Program-made: the position numbers and the translations under genes
NCBI RefSeq assembly: GCF_003627215.1
Contig: NZ_CP032677.1
Location: forward strand, 687,501 to 751,500
Source of the DNA: Pseudomonas sp. Leaf58
GTDB taxonomy: Bacteria > Pseudomonadota > Gammaproteobacteria > Pseudomonadales > Pseudomonadaceae
Length of the DNA: 64,000 bases
Direction of reading: 5' to 3'
In this document: positions 40,615 through 49,612 of the stretch, piece after piece
Numbering within the stretch: the first letter of the stretch is position 1
Layout: every line of letters begins with the position of its first letter
The notes under the pieces: generated by a model
Told to the model about the DNA's origin: nothing
Database searches by the model: none
Seen by the model: the letters and a program-made list of their open reading frames with translations, nothing else

Positions 40615-40620
40615 GTGAAG

Positions 40621-40661
40621 CCAAAGCGCATCATGTTAACTTTATTTCGTGATGCGCTTGG
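40621..40661. terminator. Hairpin between convergent genes
   Basis: CCAAAGCGCATCA and TGATGCGCTTGG pair with one bulged A around a 16-nt AT-rich loop, 6 nt after the coiled-coil stop. No strong T run, so termination efficiency is uncertain. Confidence 0.5.
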
Positions 40662-40752
40662 TGTGGCAGATTGTTGACAGACCCTTGCTGTGGGTGGCTA
40701 ATACTGCTCCCCTGAATATGTACTATGGCCTGGTGGCATATCGTCTGTGGAG

Positions 40753-43137
40753 TTAAGGTTGACTGGGAAGACCAATGCCGTAGATAGACCTTACTTGATG
40801 CTCGTATCGTGGGCAATTGGACCTCGCTAGAAGTCTTTGGACGTTCGTGTCATAGAGCCCGCCTTCAGGGCTTAATATCGTCAGGGCGCAATTATTCGAG
40901 TGGTCGGTTGTGTCTTTTATTTGGTTCATTAGAGTTTTTGCTTGGTCGGAGATGGACTTGATTTTTTCAGCATTTCGATCGTTCGTCAAAATCATGCAGT
41001 CGGTCGTTTTCATTAGCCGCCTAAGTGTCGCGAATGGGCCTTGTGACTTCTGAACGTTTTCCAGTAGTTGATAGTCAAGTGGGCTCGAATGGACGTGCTG
41101 AAGGGCACTATTCCACGGATAGTTAACAACTCCCTGATTGGTATGCTGCGCCCTTACTAATTCTTGCCACCTCGAACCACTGTCAGTTATTAGTACTGAT
41201 CCGGTGGCTTGTGCTGTTAATAATGACATTTCGTAGTTTGGAGCCATTTTAAAAAGGAGGAACTGACCCTCTTCGCCTGAGTCGAAACGTTGCAGCATCA
41301 TGAGATGCGATGACTCCGCCTGGCTCTCTAAATCGGAAATAGCTCGCTTTGCATCTATTTCGGTTAGCCCAAATTGTTGAGTCAATGTTTGTATTTTCAC
41401 ATCTTGAGGCATTATTGCGACTGTATTCAGTAGATCCTCGGTGGTTAACTCAAAATAACGCTTCCTGTCTACTTCGCATATATTCCTTGTTGGAGCTCGC
41501 GCTGCAGCAATTTCCATGGCGGCCTCCATTAGATCGGAATCGAATTCCATCAAGCTGGGGATCAGGTTTACAATGTTAAGTGCAATAAAAGGCTCTATTT
41601 CCAGCATAAATAAAAAGTCTTTCAATGCTTGGTATTTGAACTTGGCGGGTGATTTAACAGGGCTGAACTCTGGCTTAACATTGTTCGGGTTTTGTATTGG
41701 TGACTCTATAAGGAATTCGTCAAATAAAGATGCCGTAGGCAGAGCCCGTAGGCTGATTGTTCGGGGGTCTATAGTTCCAGTGTATAATGCTCTAAACTTT
41801 CCATCTGGCTTGGGCAGTAGTGAGTATATGTCGGTGTCGCGTGGCCAAAGAGCTGCATAAAAGCTATAAATTTCTGAAACTTGATTGTTGGTTAATTCGC
41901 GTCTGATGTCAGTCCAGGTTTTGCCATTGTCTAGGCCGAGTACGCTTCGGATACAGTTGCAGAGAGCAAGATTTCGCTCTCGAATGCTTACTGAATCCCA
42001 GCTTGTACGCATGTCGGCAGACATATCACGGCAGCAGGCTTTATATTTTTTACCGCTGCCACAGCCGCAGTGATCATTGCGGCCTATTTGAGATTCGTCA
42101 GTGCTTTTACGTAAGAAGTCGTTCGGTGGATCTGCTCGGCCGAATGCATCCTGATAGTAAACGGAACCGTTTTCGAATTGGGCGTATAATTCGCCACCAA
42201 ATCCAAGAGGTTGATTAGATGGTGGGAGCAGTACGTGCTTTAACTCAGCCCAATCACAAGCTGCCTGATTTTCAGGATAAAGCCATTCCTCTCTACCAGC
42301 GGCAACGCAAGAGTGTGATCTGCTTTTAATGATGTGGTTTACTTTGGTGACTTCCTCTGATGTAAGCTTGCGGCAGTTTATAAACTCAATCGTATTGACC
42401 ATGCTGTAGCGTACGCGTTTCGCATTGGTTCGCTGTGAAAGTGGGTTGACATTTTCTGGATCTTTGGCATATTCCAGGTTTGTTAAGATCAAGCAGCGAT
42501 TTTTGCTCAGCGGGAATATTGTTTGTGTTCCCTTTAGTGCAATGTCAGGGTCGTTAGGATAGTTACATAATTCTGAGTTAGGTGGGCAAGCATAGTTGTA
42601 GATGGTGACAGGGTGGTCAGATGTTATAAATTTGGTGTCTGAATCTTCGGCGGAGACAATCTCTCTAATACCTTCGGCCCATAATGTGCAGTGTATTGAC
42701 CGTAATGATTGCATTTCCATCATTAGCTGAATCTGGCTCAATTCTGGGTATTTGCTTTTGATCCAGTCCAATCCTTTTGGGGTTCGTAGTTTTTGTGCAT
42801 CAAGATAAACGAAGAAATCCTCAAAGTTTTTATGCCACTCTCCGTGGTCGTCGGTTAGGAACGCTTTAACAGCTTTTGATCCATTGTCATCAATTGGGCC
42901 AAATAGTTTTCTTTCAATGTCGTCGTTAATTTCGGTCCCGAAAAAAGTTGAGTACAGATCTATCTCATAAAGCTTTTGAGCGGTTGTGTGCCACTTTTTT
43001 GAATGTACCGTCTTGTGTTCTCCATTTTTTAAGCTTATGTTTCGCTTCGTGAGATAACATAGTTGGTTGTCTCGCCCATCCATGAAGCCTTCTTGATACC
43101 ATTGTGCGACATAATGGTTGTCTCTGGTCTTGTTCAT
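40753..43137 (-). CDS. DUF4238 / SEC-C fusion protein, candidate defence effector
   Basis: A 794-residue AT-rich gene. Residues 5-280 match the DUF4238 layout: NHYVAQWYQEGF at 7-18 and FITSDHPVTIYN at 170-181. A SEC-C zinc module, GRNDHCGCGSGKKYKACC, is at 352-369. The remaining 420 residues are helical with no recognised domain. DUF4238 proteins occur in phage-defence and mobile contexts, with biochemistry not established to my knowledge; SEC-C motifs bind zinc and often accompany nucleic-acid or chaperone functions. No clear ribosome site precedes the ATG. Role in defence is inference from domains, base composition and location in an island. Confidence 0.8.
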   Translation of the reverse strand: MNKTRDNHYVAQWYQEGFMDGRDNQLCYLTKRNISLKNGEHKTVHSKKWHTTAQKLYEIDLYSTFFGTEINDDIERKLFGPIDDNGSKAVKAFLTDDHGEWHKNFEDFFVYLDAQKLRTPKGLDWIKSKYPELSQIQLMMEMQSLRSIHCTLWAEGIREIVSAEDSDTKFITSDHPVTIYNYACPPNSELCNYPNDPDIALKGTQTIFPLSKNRCLILTNLEYAKDPENVNPLSQRTNAKRVRYSMVNTIEFINCRKLTSEEVTKVNHIIKSRSHSCVAAGREEWLYPENQAACDWAELKHVLLPPSNQPLGFGGELYAQFENGSVYYQDAFGRADPPNDFLRKSTDESQIGRNDHCGCGSGKKYKACCRDMSADMRTSWDSVSIRERNLALCNCIRSVLGLDNGKTWTDIRRELTNNQVSEIYSFYAALWPRDTDIYSLLPKPDGKFRALYTGTIDPRTISLRALPTASLFDEFLIESPIQNPNNVKPEFSPVKSPAKFKYQALKDFLFMLEIEPFIALNIVNLIPSLMEFDSDLMEAAMEIAAARAPTRNICEVDRKRYFELTTEDLLNTVAIMPQDVKIQTLTQQFGLTEIDAKRAISDLESQAESSHLMMLQRFDSGEEGQFLLFKMAPNYEMSLLTAQATGSVLITDSGSRWQELVRAQHTNQGVVNYPWNSALQHVHSSPLDYQLLENVQKSQGPFATLRRLMKTTDCMILTNDRNAEKIKSISDQAKTLMNQIKDTTDHSNNCALTILSPEGGLYDTNVQRLLARSNCPRYEHQVRSIYGIGLPSQP

Positions 43138-43696
43138 TTTTTGTCATCAGATATTAAATGGGATTTTGAAATTAAAGTTCTAAAAATCTATGAGGCTTTA
43201 ATTGATTGTTGTCCCGAGGCAGTTGGAATGTCATATTTTTTTCGCTGATGGTCTGGGTAACCGGGTGTTACGAGTCGGGCCAAGTAGTATTTGATTTATA
43301 CGCCAGCAAGAGTCCTAGATTGGCGATCAGTGTATCAGTAGCCAAAGCGATACTAAGCCTTTGGCTATCTAGGGTGAGGCTGTGCATCTAGGATAAGCCG
43401 GGCGCTAGTTTGGCCCCTTTCTATCATTCTGCGCCTTGAGTAACTGCAATTGATGCAAGGGAATAATTTAAATTGGTATTTGGCTGCGCTTGCTTCGGCA
43501 TCCGTCATGTCAGTGCGCTCCAAGCTCCTAGTTTCGACACAAAGGAGCGTCCGCTATATGCTGGCTTCGCCCAAGGGCACAGCAGGATACTTTTCAGTAT
43601 AGCTAGTGTCCCGCTCGGTTAATTCGTTAATCTAAAAGCCCTGGAATCATTGGGCTGAACAAATTAGGTAGATAAACGAACTAACCATGCAGGACA
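43138..43696. other. Gene-less stretch of 559 nt
   Basis: No ORF with a plausible start and ribosome site. The only structure seen is an inverted pair GCTAGTGTCC (43602-43611) and GGACACTAGC (43692-43701), the second copy reaching into the end of the HEPN-like gene. It may be an old insertion footprint. Confidence 0.4.
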
Positions 43697-44452
43697 CTAG
43701 CGAGTGTGATTAACGAAGCCGAAGCTATAACCTCGAATCATGTCTATGGTTTTCTGAGCACGTTCTGGTAGAGGGGTGAACTTCGGAGTTAGCTGCTCAA
43801 AATACTTTTTTGTGATATCGATAAAGTGCTCTGGGAGATCAGGGTCTGCCAGGTTCTCGAACATTCCACCTCGCTTGAAATGGCGTTCGAGGTACATTCC
43901 GACTCCATGTAGCTTAGACTGCCATGAATAGGGGTAAATATCTTTCATGTCCTCAGTCATTTTTACCGTCGGCTGGATCAGGGCCGTACCGTGAGCAAGT
44001 ACGTTTCTCAGAGTAAATAACACGTTGATGCCTTCCTTTACGTCCTTGTCGACATCGGAGTCAAGCGCGTTTCCGTAATACGAGACACCTGCTGATTTGA
44101 CGAGGTTGTCCCATCCCCCAGAACTCTCCAATTCAATTAGGAACTTTTGCAGAAGCCGTGTCGGTGAATCATGTTCAGTACGGCCGGCGCGCTTACCCCT
44201 TTCTACAGCTTCGTCCAACTCAGCCTTCACCTTCTCGGTGAGAATTGTTCGGACGGTCCCCTCCACAAAGGAAGCATTGAGAATGAGAAGGCCGAAAGCA
44301 TGCATGTAACTGTAATAGGCATGCGGCTCAGCACCATCGGCACTGGCCCTACGTAAGGTAGACCGATGGGCAAGTGCCATGCTTTCATAACTGAGTAGCA
44401 ATGAAGTAGCTGTTTCCCAACCAAGATAATGTGCCATGTTGTCCTTGCTCAT
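43697..44452 (-). CDS. HEPN-like protein, candidate RNase
   Basis: A 251-residue helical protein. Residues 145-156 read LFTLRNVLAHGT; R149 and H154 form an RX4H pattern preceded by a hydrophobic helix, as in HEPN-superfamily RNases where the R-polar-x-x-x-H motif is catalytic. The N-terminal helices (YYSYMHAFGLLILNASFVEG) fit the first helix of the four-helix bundle. No paired MNT nucleotidyltransferase is adjacent. A second ATG at 44437 has AAGGA upstream and may be the true start. Confidence 0.65.
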   Translation of the reverse strand: MSKDNMAHYLGWETATSLLLSYESMALAHRSTLRRASADGAEPHAYYSYMHAFGLLILNASFVEGTVRTILTEKVKAELDEAVERGKRAGRTEHDSPTRLLQKFLIELESSGGWDNLVKSAGVSYYGNALDSDVDKDVKEGINVLFTLRNVLAHGTALIQPTVKMTEDMKDIYPYSWQSKLHGVGMYLERHFKRGGMFENLADPDLPEHFIDITKKYFEQLTPKFTPLPERAQKTIDMIRGYSFGFVNHTR

Positions 44453-44512
44453 GTTGTAATCGCAATTTGCGGCTTCAAGAGTTTAGTCTAGCGTATAGCT
44501 GGGTTTGGTTTT

Positions 44513-44740
44513 CTATAAGAATTTGTTCTTATCGCGGCTCTCACAACGTTCTTTTATCATTCGTATAGTCTTATCGGTTTCGCTGATCACTTTGCCTAAC
44601 ACGTAGCAGGTGAAGGCTTGGCTATTTGTTGCATCGCATCCGGGGACAATGGCTAAAAGACTCCAGCCTTCGGCTAAGCGATTATTAACCGATACGGGAT
44701 CACGCTCCTCAACGACTTCTTCGACATTCTCAAATGACAT
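44513..44740 (-). CDS. Small hypothetical protein
   Basis: A 75-residue acidic protein with VNNRLAEGWSLLAIVPG, reminiscent of the short DUF1737/DUF4177-type fold. GGAACTGTGGA precedes the ATG. It lies 60 nt upstream of the HEPN-like gene on the same strand and could be its partner, but nothing beyond proximity supports that. Confidence 0.6.
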   Translation of the reverse strand: MSFENVEEVVEERDPVSVNNRLAEGWSLLAIVPGCDATNSQAFTCYVLGKVISETDKTIRMIKERCESRDKNKFL

Positions 44741-44954
44741 TCCACAGTTCCTAGCATCGAGGCGCCAGGACGCGCCTCCACTACAGGCTTAGCCCGCACT
44801 ATGGCGGGCTTGCTGGTGCTGACAACCCAGCTCGAAGCTGTAGTTTTGTGAAGCGTAGCCTATCCCTTTAAGAGCTGCCTTCTCGATGAGTTTTCTTTGG
44901 TAAGCGTCTGTTTTTCGTTTGGAGATCTGAGGTCTATGCGAGGAGTATTTGCCG

Positions 44955-45077
44955 TCAATCATGGTCCAGCGGCGATTGGAGCGGTCTTAAGCGCAATGAA
45001 GCGTAAACGCAGTCCTGAAGTGGCAGGCCGCCCGGATATGGCGTTCTGTTCACGTAGCGCAGAGATTTAACTTTCAT
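44955..45077 (-). CDS. Possible 40-residue ORF
   Basis: MKVKSLRYVNRTPYPGGLPL and 20 further residues, with GGAG 7 nt before the ATG. Too short to support by composition alone; listed because of the good ribosome site. Confidence 0.35.
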   Translation of the reverse strand: MKVKSLRYVNRTPYPGGLPLQDCVYASLRLRPLQSPLDHD

Positions 45078-45189
45078 GCATTTCTCCATTCCGTAGACCC
45101 TGCCGGGATTGCTTGCAAATGGACGATCACTAACACCGATGCGAGTTACGGCGGAGCAATCGCACGTCTGGACGATCACTCCTAGAGAG

Positions 45190-45708
45190 CTAAGGCTCCA
45201 CCTTCGTGACCGTGGTCATGCGTTTTCGGCGGCGCTCGTGGCCAGCATTTCGTTCTTCTAACTCCACAACCGCATGAGGTTCCAGCAGGTCCCGCAACAG
45301 TGTCAGGTCGTAGAGATTGGTTTCACTGCGATCCTTTTCTCTCCTGCGTTCGATGCGCCTCAACAGCCCTCCCGCTTCCATAGCACGGATACGACGTTGG
45401 ATCGTTGAAGCCGAGACAGCCATGGCTTGTGCCAAGGTTTCCTTCGAAGGGTGCGGGTGATTTTCGTCTTCCCACCAGTAGCTCAGCAGATGCAAAAGGA
45501 TGTTCAGGTCCAGGGCATCTATTCCCAACGTTCTTTGTCGACGGATCAATATGTTGGGAATGCCGGTCCACCCTGCCTTCGTGATTGGCCCCCCCCATTT
45601 GGCCTCAATCGAGCGCTTTGTAGGCACGACTACGGCGGGAGTACTCGTATTTTCAGGCACTGCCGATGGAAGACTTGCGTTTGCTGGAAGAGGAGGTGGT
45701 GTAGTCAT
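45190..45708 (-). CDS. Winged-HTH protein, replication/regulation type
   Basis: A 172-residue protein. After a proline-rich, flexible 45 residues comes WTGIPNILIRRQRTLGIDAL, then a winged HTH (HPSKETLAQAMAVSASTIQRR, EAGGLLRRIERR) and a basic tail. The layout is common for island- and phage-borne helix-turn-helix proteins that resemble replication initiators' N-domains. It is probably the master regulator of this end of island A. Confidence 0.8.
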   Translation of the reverse strand: MTTPPPLPANASLPSAVPENTSTPAVVVPTKRSIEAKWGGPITKAGWTGIPNILIRRQRTLGIDALDLNILLHLLSYWWEDENHPHPSKETLAQAMAVSASTIQRRIRAMEAGGLLRRIERRREKDRSETNLYDLTLLRDLLEPHAVVELEERNAGHERRRKRMTTVTKVEP

Positions 45709-46004
45709 AGACGCCTCAGCGATATGGATGGCCTAAGGCTATGGGAGGTAGGTGTGGGAAACAATCGTTTCCTGACAGCCCCTGGGGTGCAGCAGCACCT
45801 CCCACGTTATCCAGTATATGTTCTCGTGTTGTTCGACGATGAGTCTTCTCGGCTGAATGTTATTCGGTGTTCAGTAGCGCGCTCCACTGGGAGCTCTTAA
45901 TGCTCACCAGTGGGGTGCATCAGAACACCCCATGCAAGCGGCTGGCGCCCTTCTAAATTGCCTCTGACCCGCCTTATTCTTCGAATATGACAACAGGTTA
46001 GAGG

Positions 46005-46484
46005 GTGCCGCTAGTGGATAGCGATCGAAATTTTAAGACCTTGGTGGAGGTCGTTCTGCAAGCGGAGGCAGTAGGCCGACCTCGACACGAACTGCTTTTG
46101 GAACTTGGCGCAACGCCAGCATCCATCATCGGCGCTGGTGGAGAAATCTATAGCGGGCTGGATCTCGTCCTGAAGGGCAAAACTGTGGGGAAAATGCACT
46201 TCGACCATGGTATACCGCGAGGGGTGATCGAACGGCTCCCGCAGATCCTGAATGCGCCCCGGGCAATCTATCGCTCAGCCAATCAAACCGTACAAGGTGG
46301 CGAAAGCATTGTTGTGATGACGTTTGAGACCCACCGGGGCTATCCCCTGATAGTGCCAGTGCATGCAAGGAAGCAGATTGGACGTGGACGGTTCTACAAC
46401 GAAGTGGCGAGCATGTACGCGAAGGAAGGGCCTAACCCGGAGGCTAAGTGGAAAGCGGCGGGGCTGTTACTGTGGGAACGCTGA
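46005..46484 (+). CDS. PBECR/barnase-EndoU-like nuclease candidate
   Basis: A 159-residue protein whose second half reads LPQILNAPRAIYRSANQ, ESIVVMTFE, PLIVPVHARKQ and VASMYAKEG. This strand order resembles the MuF-C/PBECR group of the barnase-EndoU-colicin E5/D-RelE fold, in which the H/R/S-Y residues cluster. Members are RNase-like toxins of phages and polymorphic toxins. No antitoxin-like ORF is adjacent. Start GTG at 46005; GTG 46014 is equally possible. Followed by a hairpin. Confidence 0.55.
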   Translation: MPLVDSDRNFKTLVEVVLQAEAVGRPRHELLLELGATPASIIGAGGEIYSGLDLVLKGKTVGKMHFDHGIPRGVIERLPQILNAPRAIYRSANQTVQGGESIVVMTFETHRGYPLIVPVHARKQIGRGRFYNEVASMYAKEGPNPEAKWKAAGLLLWER

Positions 46485-46492
46485 AAAAAACA

Positions 46493-46555
46493 AAGCCCCA
46501 AGTGACACGACATTTCAGCTCTAATAGCTTGGTGTGGGACGTCACAATGGGGCTT
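46493..46555 (+). terminator. Hairpin after the nuclease candidate
   Basis: AAGCCCCAAGTGAC and GTCACAATGGGGCTT pair with one small asymmetry around a 34-nt loop. It begins 9 nt after the stop codon. Terminator-like on composition, but without a T run. Confidence 0.5.
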
Positions 46556-46801
46556 ACACCTCTTATGTTAGGCCATCACACCGTCAACATGCAATAACGC
46601 CATTTCGCGGGTAGGTGTGAAGCTACGGGCAACGAATTGCTTTCCCGCTGGGCAACCGTGAGCTTTTTCAGCCCGGCACCTCTGACGCAGCCCTGTAGTG
46701 CCCCCGCCAGCTATCGCTATGTTGATGGCTGCCAGTCAAAAAGCCCACCTGCTGTGCCCTAGGCCTTTGTCAATCGTAGCCACAAAAGCTCATTAGTCTC
46801 G

Positions 46802-46923
46802 GTTACACCGGCCTCTGCCGTTACACGGCTAAACCACAGAAGGAAATCCGAGGTGTAACTCAATATTAACCTTTAAAATCAATGAGTTATCAGGTGTGTT
46901 ACACATGTTCCACCTGTTACACC
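46802..46923. repeat. Iteron-like GTTACACC cluster, candidate island origin
   Basis: Within the 736-nt gene-less stretch 46485-47220. GTTACACC at 46802 and 46916, GTTACACG at 46820, GTTACACA at 46898 and the inverse GGTGTAAC at 46852, flanking an AT-rich block (46861-46890). This is a layout expected of a replication origin or multi-site operator. The rest of the stretch holds nothing I can support. Confidence 0.5.
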
Positions 46924-47220
46924 GCTTTAGCATCGATTAACTACGAATCCCCAATCCCCTATTCGTTCGCGCCTTCAGCGGTAGAAAACGGACCTCGCTA
47001 CTCCTGTTTCTAGTCGCCGGGGGACCCTGAGAGATGGGGCAAGATACGGGGCAGGAAACCCGCGCTTTCTTGTTAGCGGGAGCGTTCACAGCTTAGTGAA
47101 CTGCTTCACTGGGTGAACCCACCCAAATGATTGGTTAACCCTCGAATTATCTTGCCAACTGCAAGAATGAGGCTTCGCTTGCAGTCAGCTCATTGATCCC
47201 AGCAGGAGTGTTGCAGTGCA

Positions 47221-47466
47221 TTAACCGCCAAGGGCTCGAGCCGCCTCAATGCCGCGTGGGGTTAGCAGGCCGGCATACTCCCTACGAGGCCTGATGTTAC
47301 CGGCCTGCATCCTCGTGATTCGGTAGCATCCGTAACCTTTCGCCCACAGTTGCTCAAAAATTTCCGCATTGGACTCGATGAATGTCCTCTCGAGTTCCTG
47401 GCCTTCCTCATGCATCTTCAGCAGTGTGCGCAGCATGGTGTTGAGATTTTGGGGCGTGGTAGTCAT
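47221..47466 (-). CDS. Small hypothetical protein at the right end of island A
   Basis: An 81-residue protein, MTTTPQNLNTMLRTLLKMHE start, helical N-half, then YGCYRITRMQAGNIRPRREY and LLTPRGIEAAR, the latter recalling a winged-helix wing. It faces inward from the att site, a position often held by small regulators. Family unknown. Confidence 0.65.
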   Translation of the reverse strand: MTTTPQNLNTMLRTLLKMHEEGQELERTFIESNAEIFEQLWAKGYGCYRITRMQAGNIRPRREYAGLLTPRGIEAARALGG

Positions 47467-47621
47467 ATGGCAGTGCTCTGGGTTGGGTTCAGCTAATCCT
47501 AGACGGTCTCCCGGCTTCGACTCCGGTGAGGTGACTTTTGGTTTGGGGATACGTTTAGGGATACGGATTCATGCGATTAGCTAGATTTCCCAGTAGATAC
47601 TGGTCATATCGTCCACTGTTT

Positions 47622-47641
47622 GATTCCTGTCTCCGGCACCA
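47622..47641 (+). repeat. att core copy 2, junction of islands A and B
   Basis: GATTCCTGTCTCCGGCACCA, identical to the tRNA-Thr 3' end at 32295. Only the last 20 nt of the tRNA are present, so it is a partial tRNA copy and not a gene. Confidence 0.92.
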
Positions 47642-47685
47642 CATCCAGCTCCACTGCATTCCGCTGAATGCCTTGGAAGCCCTCT

Positions 47686-47710
47686 AAACCGGCCTTCTGG
47701 CCGGTTTTTC
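47686..47710 (+). terminator. Hairpin terminator downstream of att copy 2
   Basis: AACCGGCC-TTCT-GGCCGGTT followed by TTTCG, just after the att core, in the same relative place as the tRNA terminator next to att copy 1. Confidence 0.8.
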
Positions 47711-47805
47711 GTTTCCACGACCCTCCGTCGGGAACCAACTAGATCCCCAATAACCGGGGGTATTTTTGGGGTACAGCGTCTTTCCTGAATGGAGAACGTA
47801 CCCCT

Positions 47806-49134
47806 ATGCCACGCCTAGCCATTCCGCTCAGCGACCTCAAATGCCGCACGGCAAAACCGCGTGATCGCGCCTACAAACTGTTCGACGGCGGGGGTATGTA
47901 CCTGTACGTCGCGCCCAGTGGCTCGAAGACTTGGCGGCTGCGGTATTTCAAACCCAACGGCAAGGAAGGCACGCTGATTATCGGCAAGTACCCCATCGTT
48001 TCGTTGGCCGTTGCGAGGACCAAGCGCGATGAGGCCAAAGCACTGTTGCTCGACAACCTTGATCCGATGGAAGAAAAGCAGAAGGCCAAGATCGCAGCCC
48101 AGCGGGCGAGCCTTCTCTTTGAAACCGTTGCCCTGGAGTGGCACATCGAAATGTCTCGGCGTTGGACTGAGGGACACGCCAAGACGGTGCTGAGCAGGTT
48201 ACGCACCCACGTGTTTCCACTGATTGGCCAGCGGCCTATTGCTGAACTCGACACCCATGATCTCCTTGAGGTCACTCAGCGGATCAAGGATCGCGGCACG
48301 ATGGATGTTGCGCTGCGTGTGCAGAACTATCTATCCACGATCATGCGAGGAGCGAAGCGGGCGCGGCAGATCACTCAAAATCCAGCGCTCGATCTGGCCG
48401 GCTCGATTCAAGCGCCGCGTACCGTGCACCGTCCTGCGCTCTCGCTTAACCGCCTTCCTGAATTATTGAGCCGAATCGACAACTACACCGGTCGCGAGCT
48501 GACCCGGCTCGCAGTGCTACTGACGCTGCATGTGTTCGTGCGCTCCAGCGAACTGCGCTTTGCACGTTGGGATGAATTCGACCTGCAACGGGCAATGTGG
48601 GAGATCCCCGATAGCCGCAAGCCGATTGAAGGCGTCCGCTATTCCACACGCGGGACCAAGATGAGTGGGGACATTCAGATAGTGCCGCTGTCGTCTCAAG
48701 TCATCGAGATCCTTGAACGGCTGCGCAGCTTGAATCGCTTCTCTGAACTCGTGTTGCCCGGTGACCACAGGTACTGGAAACCCTTGTCGGAGAATACGGT
48801 TAACCAGGTGCTGCGCAATATGGGGTACGACACCACCAAGGACGTGTGCGGGCATGGTTTCAGGACCATGGCTTGTAGCGCCTTGCTCGAATCAGGGCTG
48901 TGGACGGACGCGGCGATTGAGCGGCAGATGAGCCATCAGGAGCGTAACCGCGTGCGCGCCGCGTATATCCACAAGGCCCAATTTTTGGAGCAGCGTCGGT
49001 TGATCATGGCTTGGTGGAGTAATTACATCGATGCCAACAGATCGGACCATGTCACTCCGCATGAGTTTGCCCATCCGGTAGGCGACAACGTCACAGCCTT
49101 GCTAAATGGTCATGGCGCATTTAATCGCGGGTGA
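47806..49134 (+). CDS. P4-type tyrosine integrase of island B
   Basis: A 442-residue integrase of the DUF4102 type, closely similar in layout to the one at 32476: DLKCRTAKPRDRAYKLFDGG, YVAPSGSKTWRLRY, FVRSSELRFARW (catalytic R), HGFR, SHQERN and RAAYIHKAQF (catalytic Y). It lies 165 nt after att copy 2; the first integrase lies 162 nt after att copy 1. Likely responsible for island B integration at the same tRNA target. Confidence 0.95.
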   Translation: MPRLAIPLSDLKCRTAKPRDRAYKLFDGGGMYLYVAPSGSKTWRLRYFKPNGKEGTLIIGKYPIVSLAVARTKRDEAKALLLDNLDPMEEKQKAKIAAQRASLLFETVALEWHIEMSRRWTEGHAKTVLSRLRTHVFPLIGQRPIAELDTHDLLEVTQRIKDRGTMDVALRVQNYLSTIMRGAKRARQITQNPALDLAGSIQAPRTVHRPALSLNRLPELLSRIDNYTGRELTRLAVLLTLHVFVRSSELRFARWDEFDLQRAMWEIPDSRKPIEGVRYSTRGTKMSGDIQIVPLSSQVIEILERLRSLNRFSELVLPGDHRYWKPLSENTVNQVLRNMGYDTTKDVCGHGFRTMACSALLESGLWTDAAIERQMSHQERNRVRAAYIHKAQFLEQRRLIMAWWSNYIDANRSDHVTPHEFAHPVGDNVTALLNGHGAFNRG

Positions 49135-49169
49135 GTCTGCAAGATCGGCGCTGGCTGCTCTTTCACGCG

Positions 49170-49214
49170 GGTCCATCCAAACAGGGCTGCAAAGCCGCCC
49201 TGTTTGGATGGACC
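49170..49214. repeat. Perfect 18-bp inverted repeat
   Basis: GGTCCATCCAAACAGGGC and GCCCTGTTTGGATGGACC separated by 9 nt. No T run follows on either strand. It lies 35 nt after the integrase stop. Confidence 0.85.
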
Positions 49215-49577
49215 TCACTTTGAAAAGCTAAAAGCCAAGACGTTGTCCGGGATTTACCACTCATTTCCATCGGTGGATAACCGCTTTTCACCTCCCAAGT
49301 AGCGCTGAGTTTCGACCCTTGACCGGGTTTATCCACAGGCGTAGAACTGGCCGTGCAAGCGCTGTCGATGACAGCACCCCAGGTGACCCGAACCTTCAAG
49401 GTCACGCCGCTCTCGCGGTGGTTCTCCCCCAAATGGCGATTCGCGTCCGGCAGCTCGCCCGGTCACCTCCCCGGTGATGGACGCCTACTTCAGATCATGG
49501 CCCTCGTATGCCAGACAAACCTCCTACTTAGCTGCCCTGCAGCAACCTATCCGCTTGGCTGAATTTTGCGCCAACCT

Positions 49578-49612
49578 GCGCCCGTCTCTTTCTCCTGGAA
49601 AGAGACGGGCGC
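49578..49612. repeat. Perfect 15-bp inverted repeat
   Basis: GCGCCCGTCTCTTTC and GAAAGAGACGGGCGC around the 5-nt loop TCCTG. No T run follows, so it may act as a recombination or regulatory structure and not as a terminator. Confidence 0.85.
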
